Below are positions 1 through 9,021 of a stretch of 64,000 bases of DNA, one piece after another (position 1 is the stretch's first letter; every line of letters begins with the position of its first letter). The stretch comes from Pseudomonas graminis (lineage in GTDB: Bacteria > Pseudomonadota > Gammaproteobacteria > Pseudomonadales > Pseudomonadaceae): contig NZ_MTSB01000013.1 in the NCBI RefSeq assembly GCF_002093745.1, forward strand, positions 1 through 64,000. The letters are read 5' to 3'. Under the pieces are notes generated by a model, which worked only from the letters and a program-made list of their open reading frames with translations, was not told the DNA's origin and did not search any database. The position numbers were made by a program, and so were the translations under genes.

Positions 1-147
1 ATCATCCACTGCAGCGACGTCACCACAGGTTTCGCCGCACGATTTCCCAGTCAGGCATTGATGAGCAAGTACCTCGCATTCCTGCGCGAGGTACTTCCAG
101 CAAAGACTCAATACACCGAAAAAGCCACGAACTGGTATCAGGGCTGA
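1..147 (+). CDS. 3' end of an unidentified gene (partial)
   Basis: Reading from base 1 in frame 1 the sequence is open for 48 codons and ends at TGA 145-147. The residues (ending TEKATNWYQG) look protein-like, with a plausible helix around SKYLAFLREVL. The 5' part lies outside the window and I do not recognise the family. A perfect 10-bp inverted repeat (67-76 / 87-96) lies inside the frame. The gene converges with bphP, whose stop is 46 bp away. It may be a chance open frame, but the lack of stops and the tidy convergent ending favour a real gene end. Confidence 0.45.
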   Translation: MIHCSDVTTGFAARFPSQALMSKYLAFLREVLPAKTQYTEKATNWYQG

Positions 148-192
148 TGCAACTCAGGCTTGAGCCATCCCCCCTCAAGCCCGAGAAAACAA

Positions 193-2430
193 TCAGTGCG
201 CGATCGGTACCGTAAAGCGGAACTCGCTGCCCTGGCCGAGCTGGCTGTGTGCGGCCAGTTCGCCGCCGTGGGCCTTGATGATGCCTTGGGAAATATACAG
301 CCCCAGGCCGGTGCCGCCCGGATTGCCTTCCTTGACCGTCCAGTAGCGCTCGAAGATATGCGGCAATTGCTCAGGAGGAATGCCCTCGCCGGAGTCAACC
401 ACCGTAAACACGATCTCGTTGCCGTTGGACATTGCCGCCACGCCGATCTTGCCCTGCTTCGGGGTGAACTTGATGGCGTTGCCAATCAGATTGGACAGCA
501 CCTGAAACAGGCGCTCCGGGTCCGCGTTGACCTTGATGTCCGGCTCGGCGCTGAAGGAGATCTCGATGGACTTGTCCATCGCCAGCGGTGCCAGCAAGGT
601 GTAGGCCTCTTCGAATATCTGGCTGACTTCCAGCGGTTGCGGCGTGATGGTGTAGCGGCCGGCTTCGATTTTAGAGGTGTCGAGCAGGTCTTCGAGCAGC
701 ACGTTCATGCGGCTGGCCGCCTGTTGCATGGTGTCGATGGCCGTAGAAATGCGTCGCGAGGTGTGCGGGCCGTCGGAGCTGAACGATTTCTGCATCATCC
801 CGCAAAGCATGGAAATGACCGTCATCGGGTTACGCAGGTCATGGGACACGACCGCCACCAGCTCGTCGCGGGCACGAACCGCTTGCTGTTCCTTGCTCAC
901 TTGCCGGGCAAGGTCATTTTCCAGTGCGGAGCGGCGCAGGTCGTTGGCGGCGAACACGTCGCCGTGGCTCCACTGGGTGGCAATCCCGGTCATTTCGACC
1001 TTCCAGATCTCGAACGACGTACGCGGTCGCAGACGCAGGCCCTGCTCCGAGCTTTCCATGTTCAACGGCTTGTTCGGATCACCGCTCCAGCGAACACTTT
1101 CCTTGACCTCGGGACGGAACCAGATCACGCCGTTGTCCACCGGTTTGGGCAAGCTCATCGCCAATACACCACTGGCGATCGGCTGATAAGCCTCGGCTGG
1201 CGGGTACACACTGGAAAGATGATGACTGGCATACACCGGCTCGCCACTCGCCATCATCCAGGCGTGCAGTGCCCGGATATCGGCAGGCGCTGGACAGTGA
1301 CCGAAACAATGCGTCTGACGGTCCTCGATGATCGCAACGCCGGTTGCGCCCACCAGATCCATCAACAGTTGCGGTTGCTGCGTCAGCCCATCAAACACGT
1401 CTGCGTCAGACGTCGCCATCAAATGATGCAACTGTTGCAGGGTCTGAAGCTTGGTCTCGCGCTGACGGCTGACTTCGAGCGCCTCCATTGCGCTGATCTG
1501 CAGCGACAACACCTGGCCAATGGCCTGGCAGGCGCTGCGCAGCTCGTGGGACACGTACAGCGGCGTACGGTGCCCGCAACTGATCAACCCCCACAGCTTG
1601 CCGCCCTGGATCAACGACACACTCATCGAAGACAGGACGCCCATGTTCTTCATGTACTGGCAGTGAATAGGAGAAACGCTACGCAGTGTCGAGAAGCTAA
1701 GGTCGAGCTGTTCTTGAGTGTCCGGACGCAATTGCGGCACCAAAGGCACCGGTGTGTAATCGGCGTCCGGAATGATGCGCAGCCAATTGCGGCGATACAG
1801 TTCGCGCGCCTGCTCGGGAATGTCAGAGGCCGGGAAGAACAGGCCGTTGAACAACTCCATCGATGGCGCCGACGCTTCGGCGATCACCTGGCCGTGGCCT
1901 TCTTCCTCGAACCGGTAGATCAGCACCCGGTCGTAACCGGTCATCTTCTGGATTTCGCGGACGCTGACTTCGTAAAGCGTCTGCAAGTCGGTGGCGGCAT
2001 GCAACTGGCGCAACATGCGGCCCATATTGCCGGTACGCTCGGAATAACTGACGGCCTGAGCAAGCTTGTCCTGAATTTCGAGTTCCAGTACCAGAACATT
2101 CTGACTGCGGTGCAGCATGGCTTCAAACTCGACGCCGTTGACCGACATCAGCAGGCGCGGCGCATCGACAAGCGAATCGTGGGCGCTGGCGCTTCTGATC
2201 ACGTCAGCCCAGCCGGCCCCCAGCACACAGTCCAGCGACTGCCCCGACAGTTGCTCCGGTGCCTGTCCCAACACCGCCTGCACATTGGCACTGACCTGCA
2301 AGATCGTCAGTTCCGGCTCTGTCAACGTGAACAGTATGCCGTGCGGCTGAATGGCACCCGGAAACTGGATAGGCTCATCCGCGCAATTGGCCAATAGGAC
2401 TTCAAAAGAGTCCTTGTCGAGTTGGCTCAT
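193..2430 (-). CDS. bphP: Bacteriophytochrome sensor histidine kinase
   Basis: A 745-aa red/far-red photoreceptor kinase that binds biliverdin. The biliverdin-attachment Cys16 sits in the N-terminal extension typical of bacteriophytochromes, followed by a PAS domain (about 25-120). The GAF domain (about 140-310) has the PASDIP motif at 200-205 and a chromophore-pocket His near 256. The PHY domain (about 325-500) has the tongue motif PRTSF at 469-473. HisKA carries phospho-acceptor His530 (VVSHDLRNP) and is followed by an HATPase domain (GEGIPPEQL, GGTGLGLYI). There is no receiver domain, so a separate response regulator is expected. The start overlaps the bphO stop (ATGA at 2427-2430), giving a bphO-bphP operon with translational coupling. 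Family assignment is firm; the output pathway is not visible here. Confidence 0.96.
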   Translation of the reverse strand: MSQLDKDSFEVLLANCADEPIQFPGAIQPHGILFTLTEPELTILQVSANVQAVLGQAPEQLSGQSLDCVLGAGWADVIRSASAHDSLVDAPRLLMSVNGVEFEAMLHRSQNVLVLELEIQDKLAQAVSYSERTGNMGRMLRQLHAATDLQTLYEVSVREIQKMTGYDRVLIYRFEEEGHGQVIAEASAPSMELFNGLFFPASDIPEQARELYRRNWLRIIPDADYTPVPLVPQLRPDTQEQLDLSFSTLRSVSPIHCQYMKNMGVLSSMSVSLIQGGKLWGLISCGHRTPLYVSHELRSACQAIGQVLSLQISAMEALEVSRQRETKLQTLQQLHHLMATSDADVFDGLTQQPQLLMDLVGATGVAIIEDRQTHCFGHCPAPADIRALHAWMMASGEPVYASHHLSSVYPPAEAYQPIASGVLAMSLPKPVDNGVIWFRPEVKESVRWSGDPNKPLNMESSEQGLRLRPRTSFEIWKVEMTGIATQWSHGDVFAANDLRRSALENDLARQVSKEQQAVRARDELVAVVSHDLRNPMTVISMLCGMMQKSFSSDGPHTSRRISTAIDTMQQAASRMNVLLEDLLDTSKIEAGRYTITPQPLEVSQIFEEAYTLLAPLAMDKSIEISFSAEPDIKVNADPERLFQVLSNLIGNAIKFTPKQGKIGVAAMSNGNEIVFTVVDSGEGIPPEQLPHIFERYWTVKEGNPGGTGLGLYISQGIIKAHGGELAAHSQLGQGSEFRFTVPIAH

Positions 2431-3041
2431 AACAGTACCTCTTTACCACCGAGCCAGTGCTCGAAAAATGCAAATGTAGAGTGTGCCGCCTGTGCAGCGG
2501 CTTCAGTAAAAACAACATCTCGCGGTACGGTATCAAGGTAGCCTAAAAAAGCTTTCCAGCGAGGCCCCGTCTCGACACCGTACACGTCAAGAAACGCCGC
2601 GCCGCTCTGTTCGTCCAGCCCCAGACGCTTGAGCACCTCGCGGCGCAGCACCTGCCCGCCCAGCGTTGCGCCTTCCAGCACGTACATGACGCCCAGACAG
2701 GCGCCGGGGGAATCGATGACCGGCAACTGCGGGCAATGCGGAAGTTGTCTGATGTCATGTTCAGACATACCCAGCGTACGCAAGTCCTTTACCAGCACGG
2801 ACGTTTTGAGGCGCTCATCCGGAACGAGCGAAAACGGCACGAAACCGCTCTCGCGCAATGCCGCTTCAAGGGGCGCATAAAAACCGTAATAAGCCTGTAG
2901 CAAACGAAGGTAATGCGCATGGTCCAGAACAGGTGAAAAAAACGGCATGCGTTTTTCGAGTTGAACGTGCAACTGATTCGTTTCAGCGCGAAGTGCATCA
3001 AGCAACTTCGGCGGGGTAACACTTGAAGAACATGCCGGCAT
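2427..3041 (-). CDS. bphO: Biliverdin-producing heme oxygenase
   Basis: A protein of about 204 aa from ATG 3041. The frame stays open to 3116, but family length (about 200 aa) favours the internal Met before PACSSSVTPPK. It cleaves heme to biliverdin, the chromophore of the phytochrome encoded immediately downstream. The proximal heme-ligand His lies in the N-terminal helix motif ETNQLHVQLE, and the distal-helix glycine-rich segment appears as PGACLGVMYVLEGATLGG. Stop and bphP start overlap by 4 bases, so chromophore and apoprotein are probably made together. No strong Shine-Dalgarno precedes ATG 3041, so the start is less certain than the identity. Confidence 0.93.
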   Translation of the reverse strand: MPACSSSVTPPKLLDALRAETNQLHVQLEKRMPFFSPVLDHAHYLRLLQAYYGFYAPLEAALRESGFVPFSLVPDERLKTSVLVKDLRTLGMSEHDIRQLPHCPQLPVIDSPGACLGVMYVLEGATLGGQVLRREVLKRLGLDEQSGAAFLDVYGVETGPRWKAFLGYLDTVPRDVVFTEAAAQAAHSTFAFFEHWLGGKEVLL

Positions 3042-3383
3042 CCAGGAAGGCTCTTGAGTATGCGATAGACGGATAACGCTTCCGAACAGAAACTGGCGGC
3101 CAAAATACAGAGTCAATGCAAAACCTGACAGGTATTTCCTGTCTTAGCGATGAAATGCTCTTTTGCATGACGAAAACAGCCGACGCTCAAAGGCCGGCTA
3201 TTTCAGTTGTCCGGACCCCGCTGTCAATGATGACGACAGTCCGGAAGGCAACCCTGTACGCGATTCGAACGGTGTCGGATCACATCATACGGCGTTTTAA
3301 CATCATCCAGTACAATGCGGCCTTCGCGCAAGCACCGCCCCGCTCGGTTTGCACGGTCAGGCGCGAAAGAGCCACGCGCCTGA

Positions 3384-5417
3384 TCAGCGCACATTCTGGT
3401 AAAGCATCATCCGCGACGTCTCATGCAGGCCCCGCGTGAGCTCATGCAGGCGCTGGAACTCTTGCGGGTGCTGCCCGGCGACGTTGTCCAGCGGCGTCGG
3501 CGAGGCCAGATCGTGAAGGGTTGGCGAGCTGCCGTCGTGCTCCATCTGCAACAGGAAGTGGCGCGTCACGCCACCGATCAGCGGGAAAGTGCCTTCGCGC
3601 AGGACCAGCGGGACAACACGTTCGCCCTCGGGTGAAGGCTGCTGGATGTCACGCCCCATCGTACCGCTGATGAACGGCATGCCTGTCATGCCCGCGAGTG
3701 TCGGCAGCAAGTCCGCCAGACCGACCGCTTCATCGATCACGCGTGTGCCGAGCAAGCCGGGAGCATGAATCAGCAGCGGGACGTTGTTGCTTTCCAGCCC
3801 CAGTTGCTCGAATGCCGGCGCCATGTGCGGGATCTGGCTGATGCGCGTGTTGTGGTCACCGAACAGCACGAAAATCGTGTTCTCGTAGTAGCCGCCCGCT
3901 TTGGCCAGCGCTATCAGCCGTCCGATATTGAAATCCAGCAGGCGCACCGCGTTGTATTGCTCGACACTGCGCGAGCCTGCCGCCTGAACCTGTTCCAGCG
4001 TCTTGTCGCTGACCTGAAAGCCGTCATTGTCCTTGGGAATGGTAAAAGGCCGGTGGTTGCCTGCGGTTTGCACATACGCGAAAAACGGCTTGTCGGCGGG
4101 CAACGCACGCAGAATCCGGTCGCTTTCCTTGAACAGGTCGAGGTCGGAAATGCCCCACACATCTACCTGCGGCGACTTCCAGTCTCGTTCATCGTACAGG
4201 CGCACGTCATCGATACTGCGGCGGATCAACGCGTTCATGTTGGCCCAGCCTGAATTGCCGCCAATCATGTACAGCTTCTCGTAGCCCTTGAAGTCATTGA
4301 TGATCGTGTGCTGACGCGTCAACAACGGGTGACGCGTCGCGGTTTCCTGGCGGGTCACGTCGGGCACCCCGGTGATGCTCGCCCAGACGGTCTTCGCGGT
4401 GCCTGTCACGGGCACATAAAAATGCCTGAAGAACCAGCTTTGGGTCGCCAGATGATCCAGATTCGGCGTCGGATTGAGCGGGTTGCCATAAGCGCCGACT
4501 GCGCTGGTGCCCAGGGACTCGAGCATCACGAACATCACATTCAGCGGTCGCTCGCCTGCCAGTCGATACGCTTGTTCAGGCTGCTGACGCTTGAAACTCA
4601 GCGTCTGTGCATTGGGTTGCTCTACACCGAGGTAGTGCGCGACCACCGGATAATGCTCGCGCACCTGGGCTTCATCGAAGTGTGACTGAGCGACCTTCAA
4701 CGTGTCGTACAAAAACAGCGCCGGATTGAGTCCGATAGCTGCGACCTGACTGTTGCCGGAAAAAAATGCATCGCTCCAGCGCAACGGCACCGGGTTTTCC
4801 AGGTTGAGGTGTTCGACCCGGCCCAGCAACCCGAGAAACGTCGCGCACACCACCACCGCCGACACCCACACCACGGACGCACGTTTGACCGGCCTGGCCT
4901 CGCGATCAAGCGTGGCACGTTCCAGCCGCAGTAGCGCCCAGCCCAGAACCGCGACGCTCAACAGCCAGCCGGCGGTGATCCACAGCACCGGGTAGGTCTG
5001 CCAGAGCATGTCGCGGGAAATCTGCGCATCTTCCAGGTAGCGCACCACGCTGGCATTCAACCTGACGCCGAGGTAGGCGTAATGACCGAAATCGACAATG
5101 TGGATCATCGTCAGCATCGCCAGCGCAATAATCAGGTAACCCCGAGATACCCAGCGCAGGGCCGGCACACTGATCAGGTTCCAGCGCGGCAGCCAGAGCA
5201 GCACGGCAACCGGTAGCAGGATCAGCAGCGCCAGACGCCAGTCGAAGCGCAAGCCGATGCCCAGCGTTTGCAACACCTCGGAGCGGTTGAACAACGCACC
5301 CGGCTCAAGGCCGGAGAAACCGTAGAAAAACACCAGCCTCAGCAGTGCCGACAACAGGAACACCAACAGGACAGCGCCCAGCCAATAGCGCAGACGTCGC
5401 GATTGCAACCCACTCAT
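3384..5417 (-). CDS. LTA synthase-like sulfatase-fold membrane protein
   Basis: A protein of about 677 aa from ATG 5417, which follows a good AGAGGAAC site; the longer open frame overlaps the upstream gene and is less likely. About five N-terminal membrane segments (within residues 10-190) are followed by a large periplasmic alkaline-phosphatase-superfamily domain. Visible motifs are the Thr-nucleophile region (VTGTAKTVWASITG), a metal-ligand segment (FVLFGDHNTRI) and AYVQTAGNHRPF. Family members transfer phosphoglycerol or phosphoethanolamine-type groups to envelope glycans or lipids; the substrate here is unknown. It is the last gene of a tight three-gene operon, 10 bp after the membrane-protein gene. 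Confidence 0.85.
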   Translation of the reverse strand: MSGLQSRRLRYWLGAVLLVFLLSALLRLVFFYGFSGLEPGALFNRSEVLQTLGIGLRFDWRLALLILLPVAVLLWLPRWNLISVPALRWVSRGYLIIALAMLTMIHIVDFGHYAYLGVRLNASVVRYLEDAQISRDMLWQTYPVLWITAGWLLSVAVLGWALLRLERATLDREARPVKRASVVWVSAVVVCATFLGLLGRVEHLNLENPVPLRWSDAFFSGNSQVAAIGLNPALFLYDTLKVAQSHFDEAQVREHYPVVAHYLGVEQPNAQTLSFKRQQPEQAYRLAGERPLNVMFVMLESLGTSAVGAYGNPLNPTPNLDHLATQSWFFRHFYVPVTGTAKTVWASITGVPDVTRQETATRHPLLTRQHTIINDFKGYEKLYMIGGNSGWANMNALIRRSIDDVRLYDERDWKSPQVDVWGISDLDLFKESDRILRALPADKPFFAYVQTAGNHRPFTIPKDNDGFQVSDKTLEQVQAAGSRSVEQYNAVRLLDFNIGRLIALAKAGGYYENTIFVLFGDHNTRISQIPHMAPAFEQLGLESNNVPLLIHAPGLLGTRVIDEAVGLADLLPTLAGMTGMPFISGTMGRDIQQPSPEGERVVPLVLREGTFPLIGGVTRHFLLQMEHDGSSPTLHDLASPTPLDNVAGQHPQEFQRLHELTRGLHETSRMMLYQNVR

Positions 5418-5427
5418 TCTTGTTCCT

Positions 5428-6048
5428 CTAGACGTTGCCGGCACGCAGGGCAGCCGAACGGCGCTGTCCTGTTGCACGACGGTATGCAAAACGGACTGCC
5501 AGAACCAGCAAAGCCGCACAACAGTAAAGTGCGAGAAGCGGGTCGATCAGGTAGTCCCAATAGTTTTCCGAGGGTTTTATCCGGAACGTGAACGCCAGCG
5601 TGGCAGCCGCCAGCATCACCACTGCCAGCGCGTTACGCAGCCAGATCAGCCCCAGCGCGATGACCGCCACGATGATGATCATCGGTCTCGGGTTGTAGCC
5701 CCAGCGGTAAGGATCGAAGTAGGTCAGGCCAAGCGTAGCCGGGTACAGCGTGAGGGCCAGGGCCGCAAAGACCAGCAACGCCATCAGGCGCGTCGAAGCG
5801 GCCAGCGGTTGCAGGACACCCAGCCGTTGCAGCGCCAGCCAGCCCAGCAACACCAGACTGCTGATCGCCAGATCATCGGTCAGACTGCGGGCGTAGGCCG
5901 CCATCGACAAGCCGTCAACCGAGACGACGCTCAACAGCGACGTGGCTGCCAACAGACCGCAGCGCCACCACAGTGATGAAGTCAGCGGTGCCAGCAAGAC
6001 AAACAGTCCCCAGGCAAACGCCAGATGAGCCAATCCCAAAGCGATCAT
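5428..6048 (-). CDS. Polytopic membrane protein of envelope operon
   Basis: A 206-aa very hydrophobic protein with about six predicted membrane segments and a basic C-terminus (RRATGQRRSAALR). I do not recognise the family. Its ATG overlaps the stop of the sialidase-like gene (ATGA at 6045-6048), and its stop lies 10 bp before the sulfatase-like gene. It is therefore probably a membrane partner in the same envelope-glycan process, which is inference from context only. Confidence 0.8.
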   Translation of the reverse strand: MIALGLAHLAFAWGLFVLLAPLTSSLWWRCGLLAATSLLSVVSVDGLSMAAYARSLTDDLAISSLVLLGWLALQRLGVLQPLAASTRLMALLVFAALALTLYPATLGLTYFDPYRWGYNPRPMIIIVAVIALGLIWLRNALAVVMLAAATLAFTFRIKPSENYWDYLIDPLLALYCCAALLVLAVRFAYRRATGQRRSAALRAGNV

Positions 6049-7343
6049 AAAAGCTGCTCCGCCAGCCAGGCCTCGTTGAAGCTGACATGCTTGATGAACG
6101 TGTTATTCCACGAATAGACCAGGTGATAAAGGCCGTCAGGGCTGCGGATGAAATACGGGTATTCGTACTCGAAATCACAGCCTTGCGGTGAACAGACGCG
6201 CTGATCCAGATTGCTCAGGAATTCCGCTTCCATCGGCTGACGACGTGCGCCGCTGGAGGCACGAAACCCTTCGCCGATGACTTCCTTGTAAGCGTCCAGA
6301 GAGAACGGCATGCCTGACGGGTCAGGCGACTTGTCGAAGTCCATCAGCGGTCGCCAGACGTCCATCTGCTCGTCAGTCCCATACAGGCTCAGCTTGAAGC
6401 GGCCTTCGCGCAGATCGTTGAGCGCGACCAGCAAGCCTTTGCCTGGCACGCCGACCGCCGCCAGCGAAGAGTTGGGGTTGCTGGGGGTCAACGGATACGG
6501 CTCGCTCCAGGTCTGCCCGCCGTCTTCGGTGCGGCTGGCCAGTACCCGGTGGAAGGTTTCACCGGCATAACGCAATAACGCCACGCCGCGCTGTGCATCC
6601 AGCGGCACCACGGTCGGTTGCAGGGAATTGTTACCGCGGCTGATGCGAAACTTGTCGATCACCTCGCCATTCGCGCTGAGGTACAGGTACTCGGCAAACT
6701 TGCCGAGAAACTCGTGGTACACCGGCAGGCCGATCGAGCCGTCGGCATGAAACACCGGCGCGCCGCGAACCAGCGTGCTGATGTTCAGAAACGGCGAGGT
6801 CACCAGTTGACGCGGCGGTGACCAACTGGCGCCCAGATCGCTGGAGACCATCGCATTGACCGAACTGCCCGCCCAGCCGCCCACCGAAACCGACACGTAG
6901 AACAGCCACAAGCGGTTGTCCGGGGCCAGCGCAATCACCGGATTGCCCAGTTTGCGGATGTACTTGCCGGTGCCGGTCTGGGTGGATTCACGGGTCGCCA
7001 GAACCTGCTCGCCGCCCCACTCTTCGGTCTGCGCATCGAATCGCGAGGTGCGAATCTCGACATCCCCCGCGCCTTCGCGGGAACCGGCAAACCACACCGA
7101 CATCAGGTCGCCGCCGGGCAATGCCGTCACGGCAGAGGAATGCACAAAGTCGTCCAGGTCCGAGGAAGCGAACCGCGAGCTGTAAGACGCTTTGGGCGCA
7201 ATGCTTTCAGCGCCGACGGGCGCCGGGGTTACCGCAAAGCCGGAAATCCGGTGCAGCGGATGGCTGAGCCAGGCGCTGACAAAAATCGCTACAACAATCA
7301 GGCCTGCGCTCCATGCAGTCAGGTTTCGGGAAATAGCACGCAT
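6045..7343 (-). CDS. Sialidase (neuraminidase)-like exported protein
   Basis: A 432-aa protein with an N-terminal hydrophobic signal/anchor (about 10-27) followed by a beta-propeller of the sialidase / predicted-neuraminidase type. Asp-box motifs of the form SxDxGxxW are visible as SSDLGASW and TEDGGQTW, along with YPYFIRSPDGLYHLVYSW near the C-terminus. Members hydrolyse or bind glycosides; sialic acid itself is not implied. It is the first gene of an operon with a membrane protein and an LTA-synthase-like transferase, suggesting envelope polysaccharide modification. Confidence 0.85.
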   Translation of the reverse strand: MRAISRNLTAWSAGLIVVAIFVSAWLSHPLHRISGFAVTPAPVGAESIAPKASYSSRFASSDLDDFVHSSAVTALPGGDLMSVWFAGSREGAGDVEIRTSRFDAQTEEWGGEQVLATRESTQTGTGKYIRKLGNPVIALAPDNRLWLFYVSVSVGGWAGSSVNAMVSSDLGASWSPPRQLVTSPFLNISTLVRGAPVFHADGSIGLPVYHEFLGKFAEYLYLSANGEVIDKFRISRGNNSLQPTVVPLDAQRGVALLRYAGETFHRVLASRTEDGGQTWSEPYPLTPSNPNSSLAAVGVPGKGLLVALNDLREGRFKLSLYGTDEQMDVWRPLMDFDKSPDPSGMPFSLDAYKEVIGEGFRASSGARRQPMEAEFLSNLDQRVCSPQGCDFEYEYPYFIRSPDGLYHLVYSWNNTFIKHVSFNEAWLAEQLL

Positions 7344-7381
7344 CGGGAGGCATCACCGTGGTGAGAGACAAGAAGGGGAAC

Positions 7382-7927
7382 TCAGCGAGGGGTATCGTCA
7401 GGCAGCGGACGTCGCTTTCCTGTCAGCATCGACAGCGGCAGGTTGTCACGCACCTGAACACTCTCGAAGACGGCCGCAGCCATGTGCAGCACCACCAAGG
7501 CGCACAGCGTGTTGGCGAGCACCTGATGGGCCTGCAATGGCCAGTCGGCGCCCCACAAGGCATCGACCTCTTCCATCAGAAAACCGGTCACGCCCATGCC
7601 GAAGATCAACGTCATCATCAGCACCATGACCAGCGCACCCAGCGGCGAATGGCCCAGGCGATGCATCGGCTGACGCTTGATCAACGATTGCACGTGAGAC
7701 CGCAGACGCGCCGGGCTCGGCCAGAAATCGCGCCAGCGGGCGCTGGTCGGCCCGATGAATCCCCACACCACTCGCACCGCCAGCCAGGCAACCGCGTAAT
7801 AACCCAGCCAGACGTGCCAGTCGTCGCCCGCTTCATTGAAGAAGTAATTGGCCACGAAAACACCCGCGATCGAGACGTGAAACAGCCTGACCAGCGGATC
7901 CCACAGGCGCAAGGAAGCGCGGTTCAT
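7382..7927 (-). CDS. Cytochrome b561-family membrane protein
   Basis: A 181-aa four-helix membrane protein of the cytochrome b561 / Ni-Fe hydrogenase b-subunit type. Candidate heme-b ligands are His in RLFHVS, in DDWHVWLGYY, in LQAHQVLANT and in VLHMAAAVFE. It would pass electrons across the inner membrane, with unknown partners. Its ATG overlaps the TAA of the upstream PepSY gene by one base (TAATG at 7925-7929). The pair diverges from a two-component system, a common arrangement in Pseudomonas and a hint of regulation by it. Confidence 0.88.
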   Translation of the reverse strand: MNRASLRLWDPLVRLFHVSIAGVFVANYFFNEAGDDWHVWLGYYAVAWLAVRVVWGFIGPTSARWRDFWPSPARLRSHVQSLIKRQPMHRLGHSPLGALVMVLMMTLIFGMGVTGFLMEEVDALWGADWPLQAHQVLANTLCALVVLHMAAAVFESVQVRDNLPLSMLTGKRRPLPDDTPR

Positions 7928-8190
7928 TACTTGATCTCGGTCTTGACCGCCTTGCCGCTGACCGGATCGTGATAGATCTCGACCTTGCGCTTGTCCTTGT
8001 CGAAGCCGTAGATCTCGTAGCAGTTGCCGTCAGTCACCTTGAACTTGCTGATCTCGTAACCTTGAGCCTTCAGTTGCTCCTGGAATTTGGCCTGATCCTG
8101 CCATTGGGATTTTTCGGCGGTGGTGCATTGCGGGCCGGCGAGCGCCAACGGGCTGGCCAACAACAGGGAAACCAGCAGGACTTTACGCAT
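7927..8190 (-). CDS. PepSY-domain periplasmic protein
   Basis: An 87-aa protein with a clear signal peptide (cleavage probably after LALA, about residue 18) and a single PepSY-type domain (YEISKFKVTDGNCYEIYGFD...VEIYHDPVSG). Small exported PepSY proteins often sit beside two-component systems and b-type cytochromes and may bind cations or modulate the sensor. Two cysteines (in GPQCTT and DGNCYE) could form a disulfide. It is first in an operon with the cytochrome b561 gene and divergent from the response regulator. Confidence 0.88.
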   Translation of the reverse strand: MRKVLLVSLLLASPLALAGPQCTTAEKSQWQDQAKFQEQLKAQGYEISKFKVTDGNCYEIYGFDKDKRKVEIYHDPVSGKAVKTEIK

Positions 8191-8238
8191 GGCAGATGCT
8201 CTCGGGCAGTGAAGGAGCGCCTACTGTGCGAAACCAGT

Positions 8239-8255
8239 CTTAGGAAAAGCTTAAT
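8239..8255. promoter_or_regulatory. Direct-repeat CTTA half-sites, candidate response-regulator box
   Basis: CTTAGG at 8239-8244 and CTTAAT at 8250-8255 are spaced 11 bp start to start, one helical turn. This is the geometry expected for OmpR/PmrA-type winged-helix regulators. The site lies about 50-65 bp upstream of the PepSY start and about 100 bp upstream of the regulator gene, in the divergent promoter region. Assignment to the adjacent regulator is inference. Confidence 0.35.
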
Positions 8256-8358
8256 GTGCAACAGCTCGTAACATCTTCCCGGACACACGGCACTTCGCGG
8301 CACTGCAGGCTGACGGCATCATGGCGCCCTTCTCCCCCACTATCATTGGTCCACACCT

Positions 8359-9021
8359 ATGCGCTTGCTGCTTGTCGAGGATGATCGTGCGATTGGCCAA
8401 GGTATCCGTGTGGCCCTGAACACCGAAGGGTATACCCTTGACTGGCTCGAAGACGGAGTGAGCGCGCTGCATGCCCTGCGCAGTGAACCCTTCGACCTGT
8501 TGCTGCTCGACCTCGGCCTGCCGCGCATGGACGGCTTCGACCTGCTGCGCCAGTTGCGCGCTGAAGCACTTGCCCTGCCGGTGCTGATCCTGACCGCCCG
8601 CGACGGCACTGCCGACCGCATCGCCGGGCTGGATGCGGGTGCTGACGATTACCTGGTCAAGCCGTTCGATGTCGATGAACTGAAAGCCCGGGTGCGCGCC
8701 CTGCTGCGGCGCAGTCAGGGGCGTGCGCAACCGCTGCTGGAGCACGCCGGAATCAGCCTCGACCCGGCTTCGCAGCACGTCAGCTTTCACGGCAGCGATG
8801 TTCAGATGACGCCGATGGAATATCAATTGCTGCATCAACTGATGATCCGCCCGGGCAAAGTGGTGACCCGCGAACGCCTGTCCAACACCCTGTACGGCTG
8901 GCAGGACAAGGTGGAAAGCAACACCCTGGAAGTGCTGATTCACAACCTGCGCAAGAAACTGTCCACCGAGCTGATCCGCACCGTGCGCGGCGTCGGCTAC
9001 CTGCTGGAGCTCAAGGCATGA
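8359..9021 (+). CDS. OmpR-family response regulator (QseB/PmrA-like)
   Basis: A 220-aa protein with a receiver domain (1-115; acidic pocket E7-D8-D9, phospho-acceptor Asp51 in LLLLDLGLPRMDG, Lys in LVKPF) and a C-terminal winged-helix DNA-binding domain (about 125-218). It acts with the kinase encoded immediately downstream, whose ATG overlaps its TGA (ATGA at 9018-9021). It probably also controls the divergent PepSY/cytochrome b561 operon. The inducing signal cannot be read from sequence; the QseB/PmrA resemblance is by overall family only. Confidence 0.94.
   Translation: MRLLLVEDDRAIGQGIRVALNTEGYTLDWLEDGVSALHALRSEPFDLLLLDLGLPRMDGFDLLRQLRAEALALPVLILTARDGTADRIAGLDAGADDYLVKPFDVDELKARVRALLRRSQGRAQPLLEHAGISLDPASQHVSFHGSDVQMTPMEYQLLHQLMIRPGKVVTRERLSNTLYGWQDKVESNTLEVLIHNLRKKLSTELIRTVRGVGYLLELKA

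Noticed and set aside
1116..1143. GGAACC-N15-CCAC, resembling a type III (hrp) box
   Set aside because: It lies inside the bphP coding region on the wrong strand for any gene and lacks the final A of the consensus.
160..2397. Long forward-strand open frame opposite bphP
   Set aside because: It mirrors the phytochrome kinase gene codon for codon and its residues resemble no protein; a high-GC antisense shadow.
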